64,000 nt of DNA. Source: Azadirachta indica. Taxonomy: Eukaryota > Streptophyta > Magnoliopsida > Sapindales > Meliaceae. Positions within the stretch are counted from its first letter, which is position 1; each line of letters begins with the position of its first letter. Shown piece after piece: positions 1 through 13,900 of the stretch. A model generated the notes under the pieces. It was not told the origin of the DNA. It was given only the letters and a program-made list of their open reading frames with translations, and made no database searches. The position numbers were made by a program, and so were the translations under genes. The stretch covers positions 19,066,504 through 19,130,503 of the forward strand of contig CM040442.1 in assembly GCA_022749755.1 (NCBI GenBank), in the 5' to 3' direction.

Positions 1-245
1 CTACCAACCAGCCACTTCTTGTGCTTCCATTATACAGTGGCTGTGCATCAAAATCCACAACACCTCAATCACAAACGAGCCGTATTTTTATTATGTATTT
101 TTATTATAATAACTACTATTCTTTAATTCAAGCTACTTAATAAAACTGATGAATTGCAAGAATATATAGAGCTTGAGATTTGAATATTTTTAAGAACTTC
201 TGAGTCCCTTAAAATTAAACATCTTTTCTGAGAGTTGTAGACAAC
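1..245 (-). other. LTN1 intron 14, partial
   Basis: After exon 14 ends ...ANELSQ the donor GTTGT follows at 245. The rest, to the window edge, is AT-rich and has no conserved Listerin coding. The next exon must lie outside. Confidence 0.6.
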
Positions 246-3200
246 CTGAGATAGTTCATTTGCAATTAGAGGAGGGCTGCACCACGCTCTCGTGAAGGAT
301 TCAACCGAAGATGAAAGAGAGCGGTCACGCAAATCACTAAACCACCCTCGAACATAAGCAGGAAGAACACAAAGCATCAAACCATATAATGCTCCAGCAA
401 GTGTGGCCAGTTTTATGGGTTCAACAGGCCAAAGAGATTCCACAGCAAACATTAATGAACATGTTGTGATAGCACGAGTAGCTGCAGTGGCAGCTGCTGA
501 TACCTCAGCAGGGAGATCACTGTCTTTCTTTTTCAGACCTTGTGTCATGCACCATTCCAAAGGAATATGCTGGAAAATGCAATCTAATATCACTGAATTA
601 GCAGAATCTAAAACATACTGGACCAATCTATCCCTTGGAGGTGATGGTAAAGACAAGTGAGATAGCAACAAGGACCACGCAAGGAATACATTTACCTGTG
701 GATTTGAGGGAAGAGCAAATCAGTGCAATAATGGAAGATGAGAATATTTTTAATTTCTTAACTGAAAATTCAAAGAGATATGTAAGTTCACTAATGATAA
801 AGCAAATTTACCCGTTCTTGGGCCACCAAATCCATTTCAAGAACCTGGTAATGTAGCTTCTCAATCATGCAAGAGATTTCACCCTTCAAATGAACATTTT
901 CTTCTGATGACAAATCAAGATGAGTTGTATCCTGGTCAACACCAGAATCAGCATCCAAGCAAGATGCAGAACCTTCACGGACTAAAGCCAACTGAGAAAC
1001 AGGCTCGGTTGACAAAATAGCATAGGCAGCATACTGCAATGATGCAATTGGTTCTGAAGAAAACAAAATAGCATACAAAGCACTTATAGGCCCTTTGTGT
1101 AGCCCCCAAAACTCAGCTGATTTCACTGCTCTATCTTTAACATGTGGTGATGAATTAACAACACTTGATGCCACCAATTTCCAGAAACAAAGATGATCCA
1201 GTCGTGATGATGAAATAACCAATGCAGCCTCAAGACGAAATGAACTCGCAATGGCCTCACAAATGCCAGTGCAAAAAAATATGCGAAGAATACCTTCTGT
1301 CATCCGATCTCTAATACGGTCCAATCTTTCTGTTCTTAAGGGGCTTGGACTATCTGAATCTTCTGCCTGATTAATAACCAAAAGCCCATGGCACAAAAGG
1401 GCATTTATTGCATTATTTATAGTAGAAGGGTCTGAAATGGAAACAATTTCCTCAAGTTTCTTAAGAATATCACCCAAATTATTAGAAGAAGAGCTTTCTG
1501 CAAGAGCATCATTCACATTTTCAGCAACCTCCTCCATCATCACAACTGCCGATTGAATCAAACGACTCAAGTGTGAGAACAAAAATCCCCAATCATCTTC
1601 ATCAAATTCCTTCCAGCAATAACCAACTGAAATTACCATCAGCTGTGATAGCAACATCTGCACCACTGGCAGCTGATTAGCAGTAGCAGCCCCATGCCTC
1701 TGCCTCCGAAATAAATCAAGTATCAGAGTCTTCTCCACATGGCTGATATCCCTCTCCATCTTAAACAGTTCTGGTCCCTCTGTTGCAGTTAGAGAGGATA
1801 GCAAGAGACAACCAACAGAAACCATTCTTCCATATCTACAAGAAATATACAGCAAAGCATCAATATTATTTATTTAAGAGAAAATACCATATTTTGAATG
1901 AAATCCATAGCTAGCTGCCCTCGACAACAACTTGGGCATTACAAAAGGCAGAATCATAATTATGAAAATGTTTAATTCAAAGGAGGGAATGTGAACCAAC
2001 ATTTGTCGAGCAAAGTTACATACTAACGTAAAATAAAAGACATACAACAAAACAGAAGATGACTTCTAATAATAGCATGCTTTACCTTGTCCAGACTGCC
2101 ATGCAACTAAAGGTGGGAATAATAGAGTTCTATGGAGCCAGCCTCTGATAGTATCCTCCACCAGATTTCCTTCGGATGTATCAGGGTCAACAACACCTCT
2201 ACTACATTCACCGGAAGCAATGCTTCTGTAACTTAATGTTCGTATAAGAACATTTACAAGTGGAGGAAGAATTCTCAAGCAATTCACATTAATTGTTTCA
2301 CCAATAGAAAGTTTATTAAGAAGCAGCTCAAATAGAGTCAGAGCTTTATCTGTTTCCCATATATTATCTCTAAACAAAGTGAAAATCAAAGATACAAGAG
2401 CTCTCAGGAAAGGTTCTTGAATGTGCTCCTCTTTATCATCTAAGGCAGGCCATATATTGAACAAAGTCTGTGCTCCATTTCCTCCATGAACAAGAGCACC
2501 ATCAAGTAAAATGTTAAAAATGGAATCTAATTCCTCTCCAATAGAAGCATAATTTCCACTTTTGGCATATGAACTCAGTGAAGGTAAGAAAGAAGCTAGA
2601 GCACTGCCTCCAGGCCATTTCCATGTGCATAATACTTCAGCAGCAAGCCAGACTCTAGAAGCAACCTCATTATTTATAGTTGCCTCATGTGTAACACGGC
2701 CACCAACAACTTTATGCAACCCAATTTTGGAGATAAGCTTGTCAATTAAAGAAACAAACCTATGATGCCCAGATACCTGGATATGAGAAAATTTTGAGAC
2801 ATATCAGTTATTCAGCCAATAAATCTAATTATATCATAGACTGCATTCCCACTTTATGCAATCAGAAAAGGAATGAGCCAACAACCCGCTTTCACGGGTA
2901 TGGTTGCCAATTTTAAGACAACTTCAAGAACCATTTCATAAAGATAAGTAAAGCATACAGATTCTCAATGATGCCTGTCTTATGGAAGACTCTCTAATTG
3001 AAACCAAGCTAGCATTACTGAGTGCATTCACTGCAAGTTTCACCTACCATAGAATGGTATTCAACAACACAATCTTGAGAGAATGAGTACAGAGATTGTT
3101 CACCAACAATTTACGTTCTTCACTTATATTGGATGCTTGGAACCCTCCAATAAAATACAATCAATTCTTTTTTTCCTTATCAGAACATTGGATTCTTTTA

Positions 3201-6200
3201 AAATCACTGACGGCTCGGTTCTTAATTTCCTTGTGTCCTGGTGCTAATTCTTATAAGGATTCTGCACCCACTTGGTACCACAGCTATTTAGCATTAATGA
3301 TTGTTGCATAAAGAATCTACAGATGGAGGCTGAATAAGTATACAATAAAAGTTACTGGAAAGCCATATTGATATAGAGAACAAGTTAGGCTAGTTTCAGC
3401 ATTACTTTTGTTTTCTTATTTTATGTGGATTAGACTTTAGTTTCCTGTTGAGTCATGTTTGAGAAACCTGTTACGCTTTATTTGATATTGAAGTGTGGTG
3501 GCCTTTTAAGCCACAATTAGTGTTGGATCAAACCACTAGATGTCAAATATCAATACAAAAATGAACGGATCCATTAAAAGTTAGTGTTATCAAACACTTA
3601 GATTCTCTTTTAAAGCACAACAAAAGCACCGAAACATAAAAAAAGAAACCTTGGTTTTGGCTTTCATAACCTTGGTTAGACTAGGATTTCTATTTCCTTA
3701 CTGGAAGTAGATTTCTTTTCTTTTTGTTTAAATTTATCTATTTCCATAAATGGGGTCTTAATTTCAGTTTTTGAGGAAGACTTAATGTCATTGATATGAA
3801 TATTGAGAAAAAGTTTACATACCTCCCCCTTAATTCTTACCTTGTTTCTGCCCTTTCTTGCATTTATTTTTTTTGCTTTCTTTCTAATTTCTCCCCCTTT
3901 TATTCTACATCACGCATGTAATGAGTAATACTCATTCGTTATTTTCATTGCCTTAGAAGTGGGAAAAGAGAAGAATATTTGTTTTGAGACAACAAATGCA
4001 TCAACAATCATTTCTTGTGTGAAAGATTTCCCGCTTTATCAGTTATTCCTTACTAGGAATATCTCTAGTCATTCTAGTATGGCAGTCTCCACCTCATCTG
4101 TGAAGGAAATTCAAACTTTTATTTCAAATGAAGTTTGACTGAACAGAAGTTGAAGAATATTGAAGATATTATTATTACCGAGCTGAAGTAAGATAGCCAG
4201 ATATTGACGCTTAAAGTCTCAGATATCCACTCTTGGAAATCTTAATTTGAGAAAGTTTGAAATAGTTTTGTTGGCCAATTTAAATAGATCAAAACGATCT
4301 AGAAGACCAAAGTCCCTCCTAAAATTCAAGTCTTTGCTTGGGCTTTGGCTCAAGAAAGAAACAACACAGCTAATATCACTCAACGGAGGTTCTCAGGAGT
4401 GTGTCTACCCCCATTATGGTGTTTTTAGTGTAGGAAGAAGAGTGTAGAGTCAGCTGGCCATATCTTCCTCCAACATCTTGTAGCATTTTTTTTTTTAACG
4501 GGCCAAGTTGTGTAAGGAAGATGGAATCTTCTTGGCAGCTCCGAGTTCTACTAGGCCTTTGCTTATGGAGAATGTTTTTGAATTTGGAAAAGGAAAGAAA
4601 GCCGAAGATCCTCTAGAAGAGTGTTGTCCTAGCTCTCTTTAGGTTAAATTAGGCACAAAAAGAATCATTATAGTTTTGAAGAAACAAGAGAAGATCAGAT
4701 CTCATCCGTGGCACAAAGTACACTTCTTTCTTCATTAATCATAGTCAGGAAGGGTTATGAGATAGTTGTGATGTACAGCAGAGTTTTTGCAACAGGAGGC
4801 AGGATCTACTTTTACCATTACAGTGCATAGAAGATTCTGATAGATTTTGTTGTTTATGAATAGTGGTTTTACCCCTATCAGTCTTTTTGGGGTGGTGTGG
4901 TAGACTTGTAGTCCATCATTGTACTTAAATATACCTTAGATTTGGAGACAAAAGCTTCCTCTATTGTTGCAGCCAAAAGTCTAGGAAGAGATAACTACAG
5001 AAAAACAGCATTTAGGTAAATATAAGAAATAAAGGAACCTAGTCCACCAAGTTTATATGCAAGAAGTCAATGATACGTCCTCTAGTTGGATCCCAAAAGA
5101 CTAGCCGAATAGGTGGTGCTACCCACTCACATTTATGCCCAACCCATGTTCCATCTGGTGTGGGACATGAAACAAGTATGTTTGGCTGCAACAACTCTGG
5201 TGTGTAGGACTGGACCAGAATCATAAGGCTATATTTGGCATGCAAGACTGGACTAGACTAATTTTGGATTTGAATTGGATAGGATTGGACCAGACAAGAA
5301 TTGATTATGAATAATATTGCTTTATATTTGTTGTCACCGGACTAAATTGTGTATAATTAAAAAAAAAAAATCAAACTTCAACATTAGACTAACTAAAATC
5401 GATTACATAAAAGTTATATAATATTTAATGAAATTTATTTAGTGCATTTTCAAGTTGTTCCATGAATTTGGGACAAATTCTTAAGAGTTGTACACATAGT
5501 CCAAGGACAGTTAAAGAGTACTAAAAGTTACTCCAGTCATCCCACTAGTCCTAGCTTCCAAATGTAACCTCATACTCATATCAAGCATCCTAGCTATATT
5601 CTCCTATGGTTTCCAGATTTTGGGTACTGAATTTGCGAGCATTCATATCAAACATGTATATTATCGGTAAACTATAAACAAAATGAGGAACTGAGAAAAA
5701 TGCACTCACATAGGTATCCGCAGACTGATTTTCAATAGTTAAAGCAGTTGTTTCCTTTGGGGTGTTGAAATTGGGAGCAATCCACAAAGGCCATGAGTCA
5801 CCCTTGCTCAGAAGCTGGTCTAAAAGATTTTGTTCAACATATTCATCACAACTAAGATACTGGAGTACTTCAAGTATCCACATGTAGCACAAAGATATCA
5901 TTTTATCTGTTTTTATACCGGTTTCCTTGAAAATGGCTGTCCTGATGGAGGTAATCAATATATTTGCTATTTTCTTCTGATTTTCAATGTTAAGATTCCT
6001 CCAGAATAGATTGCTTCTCTTAGCACGAAAAGCTTGCACAGATCTACCAAAATCCATCCGTGCCTCAATTTTCTTCTTTGATTCATCATCAAGTGTATCA
6101 GCTATCCCTGCAGCCATGCTACACTCCCAGTCAATGATAAAAATAGCACCCGAAATACCTGAAACTAGGTCACTTTCATCATCTAGTGCCTTTAAGCAAA

Positions 6201-9200
6201 AAAAGCTACCATCAAGTATGTCTAAAGCAAATTGAGCCATCTCAATCACATTTATATCCATACTGAAATTATTCACTTCAGCAGGAGATAAAAAACTTGC
6301 ATCTCTAATCGAACTGAAGGAGGATTCCCGAAGAAAAGTGAGTAGTTTCTTAAGCACCTCCTTAAATATCATGATCAATACATCTCTAGACACAAAAGAA
6401 ATTTGGTTGCCCTCTGTTGACCCACCAATAAGAGCACTGCAGGTACAATAAGATAAGAGTTAGCTACAAAATTAAAAGTAAACAATTAAGACAAATAAGG
6501 AAGCTCTCAGTATGCATAAGCTGGAAAAAAACAAAATACAAAAATAAGATCAGCAATTATATGCTGTACCAATGGGGATCAAGAACTCAAAAGACAGCTA
6601 TTCTCATTTGAGATAAATACAAGCATTTCTACAGATGGGGCAAAAAACCAAGAAAGACAGCTTAACTAGCAGACAACTAAGATAAAATCTTTAGTTAATG
6701 CATTGTGCAAATAGTGATCGTGTATTCTCAAAATAGGAATGCACCAATGGGCACCTGAAAGCAATCAAAAGTAGAACTGATGAAATTCGTTTAAGGATCT
6801 ATAAGGTCAGACATTACATAACTCATGGTATGGATAATAATTAAGAACGTACTTAATCGTATGTATGCAATTCCTTGTGTATAGGCATTACTCATTTACA
6901 ATGCAGTAAAATATTGATTTTATCAATACAGGCGTCAGTGACTTACTGTACATAATACTACATGTTGGAATTTTCATATCTTTACTTTCTATTAACATAC
7001 CACATCAATTGTCTGTCCGAAGCTCCAAAAGGAGGAAATGAACAGACAGTAGAAATTGCCATAGACTCCAAAAGCTCATGACGCCAATGATCTGGATGGG
7101 AACCTTGCCTATGAATCAAATGGCCTCCTACCTTCTTCTTCGTAATTTCATCTCTTGCTTTCTCCAACAGCATTGCTAATACTACTATGTGGTTGGAGTC
7201 CAGGAAGCCAGGAAAAGATCCTGAACGTTTTACATTAGCTGCATATGAGATTACAGCAAACCACTGCTCATGAAAACATTCATCATCAAGCAATGCAAGT
7301 AACAAATCTAATCGAGAGCTTGTGCAGTGATTATAGCCATGCAAGCACCAAGGCACAAATGTTTCCTTAAATACTTGCATAAAATACCCCGGCTCCAACT
7401 CTTTGTCCCTATCATCAGTAATAAAGAGTTCTCGAACTATCTTGCGTGGTCCAAATATTGATACAGAAAACGATAAGAGTCTTACACCATCTACTGAATC
7501 CTGATGACAAGAAAATAAGATAGAAGAGTAAATAATAAAAGCAGAGGACATCAGAAAATGCATGCGAAATCCGCAAAAGTGAATCCATAAAACAAAATAA
7601 TAGGATCTCGCATCCAATTCCCCAAAGAGCATAAAAAAAACCTACAAGAAAAATTCAATTTGTAAACACTAGTCTATCCACTTTCATTTTCTCAAAAGCA
7701 CTAAATTCCTTTCTCATTTTATTTCAAGGCAAATTGGAGGGCAGTGGATTTATCAGAACCCTTTACTTTTATAACCAGGTTTTTTGAGAAGCCATGGCAG
7801 AAAATGTCCTCTGGTGGCCCCACCCAAGCAAAATAGCATTCATTTAGGTGGAAACACTAAAGGCAAATGCACGCCAACAATATCTGTGGTGCAATCACAC
7901 TAAGTAAACATGTACATTTTTCATGAAAACCATGTCATTAAAACTTTCTGCAATAAAACTTACCAGCGATCTTATCACTGGGAAGGACTTAGCCAACATT
8001 GGTCCCACTAAATAAATCAAAGGCCAGTCTTCACCCTTCTGCATTGCATGTCGGTCCAATAATGACAGAAATTTAATGATCTGATCAACATTCTCCATAG
8101 CTTTTCCGGTGTCTTCCTTTTGCTGAAACACCCACAAGCAAGCCTCCTGGAATGTCGCACAAAAGGAGGACAGCAGATTATGTTCCAGCAAATAAATGCT
8201 CGAGAGTATTTCAATAATGCATTTCCCCATCTCTTGGAAGTAACCATTAGGATACTTAAAATTCACTGTTTCTACATTCTTCTTGTGATTTCCATCATCA
8301 GATGAATCCATAGGCATTTGCGAAAATTCTCTGTTCTGACTTGAGCAAACAGGAAAGAGGTAGTCTTGCCACAGAAGCTTCACAACAATATCTTCAACAA
8401 GAGTGACACGAAAATGAAAAATGGAATCAGCACCGTCAAAATATCTGGCATGAAATAGAAAACAGCAATTAGAACTATATGTAGTGCAACCAGATGCAGC
8501 ATAAATAAGCGTGGGAAAACAGCTCGACTAACTCACCTTGATGCATTAAGGAACCCCCAAACAAAACATTCTTTAAATGCCCTGAAAAATGCTTGTTGAT
8601 CTGCATTTGAAGACTGCAGCCGGTTCCTTCCAGCCCATAAACTATTAAAAAAATCTTGAAAGAATTTATCTGCAGCCACTGCTTCAGGAGGTACAATGTC
8701 CAAAAAGAGAACCAAAGCTGGATATGAAACCTGCTGAGATCCAAAACAACCATTCCTAAGAAAGTGCCAAAACTGATTCAGTACAGTTTTCTGAACATTC
8801 AACAAGGTCCAACTGTCTGGGAATCTCTTAGAAAACAGTAACACTGTATCCCACATTGAAGAATGACAAACAGGATCCTTTTCCTGGAAAGCACCAAGAA
8901 TTGAGGTAGCAATCGTTTTCAGATTTCCTTCATCAAAAGCATGTGGAATGTTTTTAATGAAACTCCTTAACACAGAATAAGTAGCTGACCGTATTGCAGG
9001 GCTTTGAAACTTCAGAAAGTCAAGAAAATATTTATGAGCTGAGAACAACTTTTCAGCAAAAGAAACAGCCGTAGCCCTGGCCTTAGAAGCATGTTTCAGT
9101 TCACCAGTTATGTTTTCAAAACCAGGTCTTCCTAACCCCTCACAAACTAAGGCATCAAGAAGTGTGGCCAATGCCAGCAATGATGAAGATATCACCTGCA

Positions 9201-12200
9201 CTTCAAGCAAATAGAAGAGAAAACTCAAGATGAATTCAATGGTATTCACAAACAAAGAATAGTATGTCAATCACAGTATACTTAAGCTCGAAGAGATAAA
9301 ATACTTGCCCTTTCATTTTAGTTACAATATTTGGGGGTTTATTGCAGATAATTAAAAAGTAAGAGCAAGCAATGGTAGATTCAATAATATTGATTTGTAT
9401 TTCATACTCTAACCATAATGGAAAATGAAAATCCCCAGGTCAAGAAGGGTCCCTAAATCCACACCTGCTGGTGCATCTCTTCCAATTCATCCAATGCAAC
9501 AGCCTTATCAGACAGATTTTGCGGTGTTAGCTTGAGGTTTTCTTCCAAGTACATAAATACCTCAGTTGTGCATAAAATCAGAGCATCTAATCTCTTTTCT
9601 GGCACTGGAAACGCTGCCTGTTAAAAAAAAAAAAACCCACCACCGACCGAATTAAAAGTAAAGTCCTAGATGCCGGGTTATGAAAGGTATATTGACAAGA
9701 GAATAGAAGTTTATTGAAGTAATTTCTAACATTTTATTTAAGAAGATGAAAAATAATTTTGCTGAGCATCATACATATCCACAAATTGAAGCCACTCCAC
9801 ACATACAGAAATAAACAACAACAAAACATGATAATATGATAAGTTCTTCAAAAACAGTAAAACTCTAGCCAGTAGTTCCAGACACCACCAGTTGGCAAAG
9901 AATAGGTTTTCAAACACACATTATTGTTAGAGAGACTTAAATTTGAGTTAATGTTTGATCAGTTATGGCAATCGCAAATCATATTATAATCCCCTTTAAA
10001 AGGAAAAAGAAATGGAAAAGTAAGATCACTATACTTTGTTAAAGTGAAAACCAGCAACTTCTTCTAACATATTAAAAGATGAATCTAGAAGCCATGATCA
10101 AAGGTTGCTTCATGTCTCCACTTAGCTTACGAGGATTAACAGTTACTTTTGCTAAATATAGCAAAACAAGATTACCATACAAATTCATGAAGTTCAACAA
10201 ATCAGAACAAAATAGACATAAGTTAACGTTCTGAATATTGACAAAGGGTGTTTGTTCCAAGCAGTAAAGTGACTTCTGAGACCTGATTTTTATTTTCTAT
10301 TTTTTCATTGTCTGTGGTTTAATTAAAAGAAACTGTGTGTTACATCAACATAGTCTTGTTTCCTTTTACAGGCTTTGTAGTTAACACCTCAGCAGAATGT
10401 GTAGTTCTAACCCAGAACCAGAAAAAATGTTCTGAAAACAACTTAAACAATGCTATAAACTTTCATGTTTAAATGATTCCAGTAATTTCTTCACTGATTT
10501 ACTCCTGAGACAGTTTGCTAACATCTGCAGCTAAAGAGAGAGGAAAAAAACAAATAAAAGAACAGGGAAAGAAAGACCTGTAATGATTGCTTTGCAGCTT
10601 GAGCAACTTCAGAATTTAAATCAAATTGAGAAAACCACCATGGTCCCATTAAAGACTTCAGGTGTGGAGCTAAATCTCTCCTGAGAAAGCATTTAAGAAA
10701 TCGAGCAGCAAGTTCTCAGCATAAATTGACATGATAAAGAAAAATTGCACAAGATTCTACACAGGTTGAACTCAATAAAGATATAGACATTCACAAAAAT
10801 TTGGGCGGCATAAGAATTTTAAATTTGAAACAAGAGATCCAGGATGATAAGGTTACAGAATCTCATAGTTAACCGCATGTGTAAAGTAGCAGTTGGTTTT
10901 CACCATTGTCTCTCCAAACTGCACACACTTAATCACCTACCATGTGATAGATGTCGTATACCATAATGGATAAACGAAAGCACCCATTAGATGTAGATTC
11001 TCAGAGAAAGAAATAAGATTACAGAGGTTGTCAAGGTTATCATTTAACATAAACAAAGGAAACCTACACTGAAATATCTAATTGCTAAGATGAAGTCCAT
11101 AAAGCTGTCTGACAGTAGGCAAACAGAGTACTGCAATGAGGGTCAAATGCTTCAGAAAGATTCAACAAACTTACCATCTATAAGAAAAATCTTTGGTTAC
11201 ATTCACTCTCTTATTTTGCAGGATAAAGCAGTTATACAGTTAAAACATCCTCACAAGCAACAAATGCCTCAAATATCCAAGAGCATCGGCTTTCCAGATA
11301 TAAAAACCAAAGCAAATGAGGTTCCCAAAATTTCAAAGAGTTTTTATCATATAGAAAGAAAAAGCAATATAGCTTCTATAAATTAACAATCAACTCATAC
11401 CCGACAGCAACGACAAGATTGGTCATTGTCTCATGAGTGGCTCTGCGAACCTCTCTATTATAATCCAGCAACAACCTCTTGTATTCAAATGCCTACACCA
11501 AAAGAGCATTTTCTCTAATAGTATACAGTAGTCAAAATACAAAAGGTTCTAGAATGGAAGAATCTTAACCATATCTGTACCATCTCAGGAACTACGTTTC
11601 AGTAATATTTTTCAGTACATCTTCATGAAGTATGAAATGTATTCCAGTAACAGTCAAGGGCCATCTCAGGTCTAGCAATTTCCAATCAATTAAAGGACAT
11701 GAAAACAACTATTAAGAATATTTTGGAGGCAATAGCAGCCAAATTAATGAATGAATAGATTGCCTTTAACTCAAGCCAACATTGTCTCATCTCTTTTCTC
11801 TCTGTTTTATTAAATCACTTTCAAAAAGAAAACTTAAAAACCTCAACAAGATGAGCATGGTAAAATTTAAGAAAGATTAGGACAGGAAATCAGAAAGAAT
11901 ACAACTAATTAATACAAATAAATCAAATGCCTCTCTCTCCTCCCAAATGAACGTCCTATACAAAACATTTATTTTGTACTGTCAGCACCTTGAATAACAT
12001 TCTGTATGACCAAGCATGCTTTGTCCTTGCAGAAATTTAAGCACCTTGAATTAAAGTTTCTTTCATTTGAACAAAGGCAAATTCCAAATTATTATTCATT
12101 TTCTGCATTTTTTCTTGGCATGGCTGAGTTAGTTAACAAACTTAGTCATATGGAAATTAAATTTTTGCTAATATTTTAGTTACTCCTAATTGTGAAACAT

Positions 12201-13660
12201 AAAGAAAGAAGAATAAACAGTTTCCCCAATCACAATCTCATTCAAATCAACATTACATACAAGAAAGTCTACGAAAAGCATACCCATTGTGGAATAATCA
12301 GTACTATGTCCTTTCCAGACTTTTCCTTAAGCAGCACTGATAGAGATGCCAAAGCCTTCAGCTGTACAAAAATCAGAGGCTAATGAGTAGAACTAAAAGT
12401 TCATATATAAATTCACCACTAAAATAAACATGTAGCAGTAGTGCAGTTGCCAACTAATCCTTTCAACAATCAAATGAATAATATTTCGACACCATACCAA
12501 ATCAAAATTCTGAGAGCCAACATACACTAACGCTGGATAACAAATGCCACAGAACTGCCAGAGTTGGCCAAATTTGAACTCAAAGGAGTTCTGGACGAAT
12601 TACAGGGAATTCCCTTGGTTTGTCCTTACCATAGACAAGAAGAAATTTGAGTTAGGTCCCCATAACTTCCGCCGCAAAGTTTTTTCGATGCTATTGTTTA
12701 TCCAAGTAGCCCCAGAAATTATGTTTTCTTTTTGCAGGACTAGCAAATTCGATGAACTTGAAAGTTTTATATCTAACTAGTAATAACATAAACTACTTCA
12801 TGATAACCAATATACATTTCATTTTTTAAAATTGACCAATTTAAAATAATCATCACATTTAAGCCAATTTGTTGTTTGATGATACAGGATAATCAATTAT
12901 AGACTTGAATAAGAGTAGGACTATTACATATATAGTTTTCAAAATATATATTGACTATAAACAAGCTGAATCTCATAACCCAGTAGAGAAATTTACAAAA
13001 GAATATTCAAAGTTTTCATAACAATCATACAAAAAGAAAAAAGGAAATTGATAATACCTTGGTGGTAGGGTCTTTCCTAGAAAGCCTCTTCAAGTGTTGT
13101 GCCACTTCACTATCTATATCCTGCACATTCAATATCAGAACAACTCAGAAAATTCATCAGCATAATTACGCCATACAAACACCACAACCCACTAAAGCCC
13201 TTTACAATAATTTATCATATTTAGTGTGCATGTACCACTTAAATGTAGAAAACACCCAAGAAAATAAAATCAATTCAATCTTTTAAAGCACAAAAAGAAC
13301 TCTATCTACAGACAGCTACATGAAAGCATACTAGTTTAATAAACATTCAATAACACAACGTACCAGATAGGGGCTTGAATCTTCACTAGAGAGTGAAGAA
13401 TCGAGCCGAGAACTACCGACATAGCCGCCGAATCCGACAGCAACTGCGGCTGAACCCGACGGCAACAATGAAGCAGCGAGACTAAAAAATTTAAATTAAA
13501 TTAAAATTAAAAGATAAATTCATGTAAAATTTTCTGATAAACAAGAAGGTTAATACTACGTAACGATAAATGAAATACTGCACTGAATAAATTGAAAAAA
13601 CTACCTGCTGCTTGAAGGACGAGCCTTGGCTCTACCTCCTTCTCCTTTCTGTCTCCCCAT
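246..13660 (-). CDS. LTN1: Listerin E3 ubiquitin-protein ligase, 14 exons, 3' end outside window
   Basis: Listerin binds stalled 60S subunits in the cytosol and ubiquitinates nascent chains in ribosome quality control (known of the family). The product starts [19 protein letters not shown], the plant LTN1 N-terminus, and continues as HEAT/ARM-type helical repeats. Exons (minus strand, 5' to 3'): 13605-13660, 13364-13481, 13058-13120, 12284-12361, 11401-11492, 10578-10680, 9465-9617, 8537-9195, 7964-8444, 7001-7500, 5710-6436, 2086-2776, 812-1835, 246-695. All traced junctions are GT-AG and keep phase. The sum is 5,195 nt, one short of 1,732 codons, because exon 13 lacks a base (see 1784-1791). 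Plant Listerins are roughly 1,900 aa, so the last part, including the C-terminal RING, lies left of base 1. I recognise nothing else in introns 3-6, 9 and 10 (0.5-1 kb each). Family call is firm; single exon edges could be off by a few bases. Confidence 0.93.
1784..1791 (-). other. LTN1: Apparent 1-nt deletion / premature stop in LTN1 exon 13
   Basis: Exon 13 begins in the family frame ([15 protein letters not shown]) but meets TAA at 1789-1791. The next conserved block ([15 protein letters not shown]) is open in another frame. The exon is 1,024 nt; with the one base carried over from exon 12 it is one short of a multiple of three, while exon 14 starts in phase 0. One missing base therefore explains everything. 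It is either an assembly error or a real loss-of-function allele. Confidence 0.8.
2777..5709 (-). other. LTN1 intron 11, 2.9 kb
   Basis: This is the longest intron of the gene, between exon 11 (ends ...SADTY) and exon 12 (starts [10 protein letters not shown]). Donor GTGAG and acceptor TATCCAG are visible. Only short ORFs without recognisable domains occur inside. Its size compared with the other introns suggests old inserted sequence, but I saw no terminal repeats. Confidence 0.75.
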
Positions 13661-13900
13661 TCTAATTTTCTTTCATAAAACGCAGTCGTTTCTGTAAACG
13701 TAAATAGAGAGAGTAAGGACGCTGGAGAGTCTGCAGAGAAATTGATCTGAAGGAGGTGGTGGTCTGAATGTCGAATGAGGTGGTTCTAGCTTTTCCAGTA
13801 CGGCAGAGCACAAAGTTGAAAAAAAGAAAACCAATCAAAACTCGCCACGCATTGAAGGATGAAGGGTAATCATGTCATTATATGTTTGTCTAAAGAAGGG
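13661..13900 (-). promoter_or_regulatory. LTN1 5' leader and proximal promoter region
   Basis: Upstream of the ATG the minus strand carries a CT-rich leader typical of plant 5' UTRs and a CCAAT-type GATTGG near 13829. I see no convincing TATA box. A 5-codon upstream ORF (ATGAAAGAAAATTAG, 13662-13676) ends one base before the main ATG. The transcription start is not visible from sequence. Confidence 0.5.

Noticed and set aside
403..660. 85-codon + strand ORF opposite LTN1 exon 14
   Set aside because: Shadow of the conserved Listerin exon on the other strand.
5039..5245. 68-codon minus-strand ORF in intron 11 as an extra LTN1 exon
   Set aside because: Exons 11 and 12 join in phase without it and the peptide does not resemble Listerin.
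11090..11386. 98-codon + strand ORF within LTN1 intron 5
   Set aside because: Antisense to the intron, without recognisable domain or splice support.
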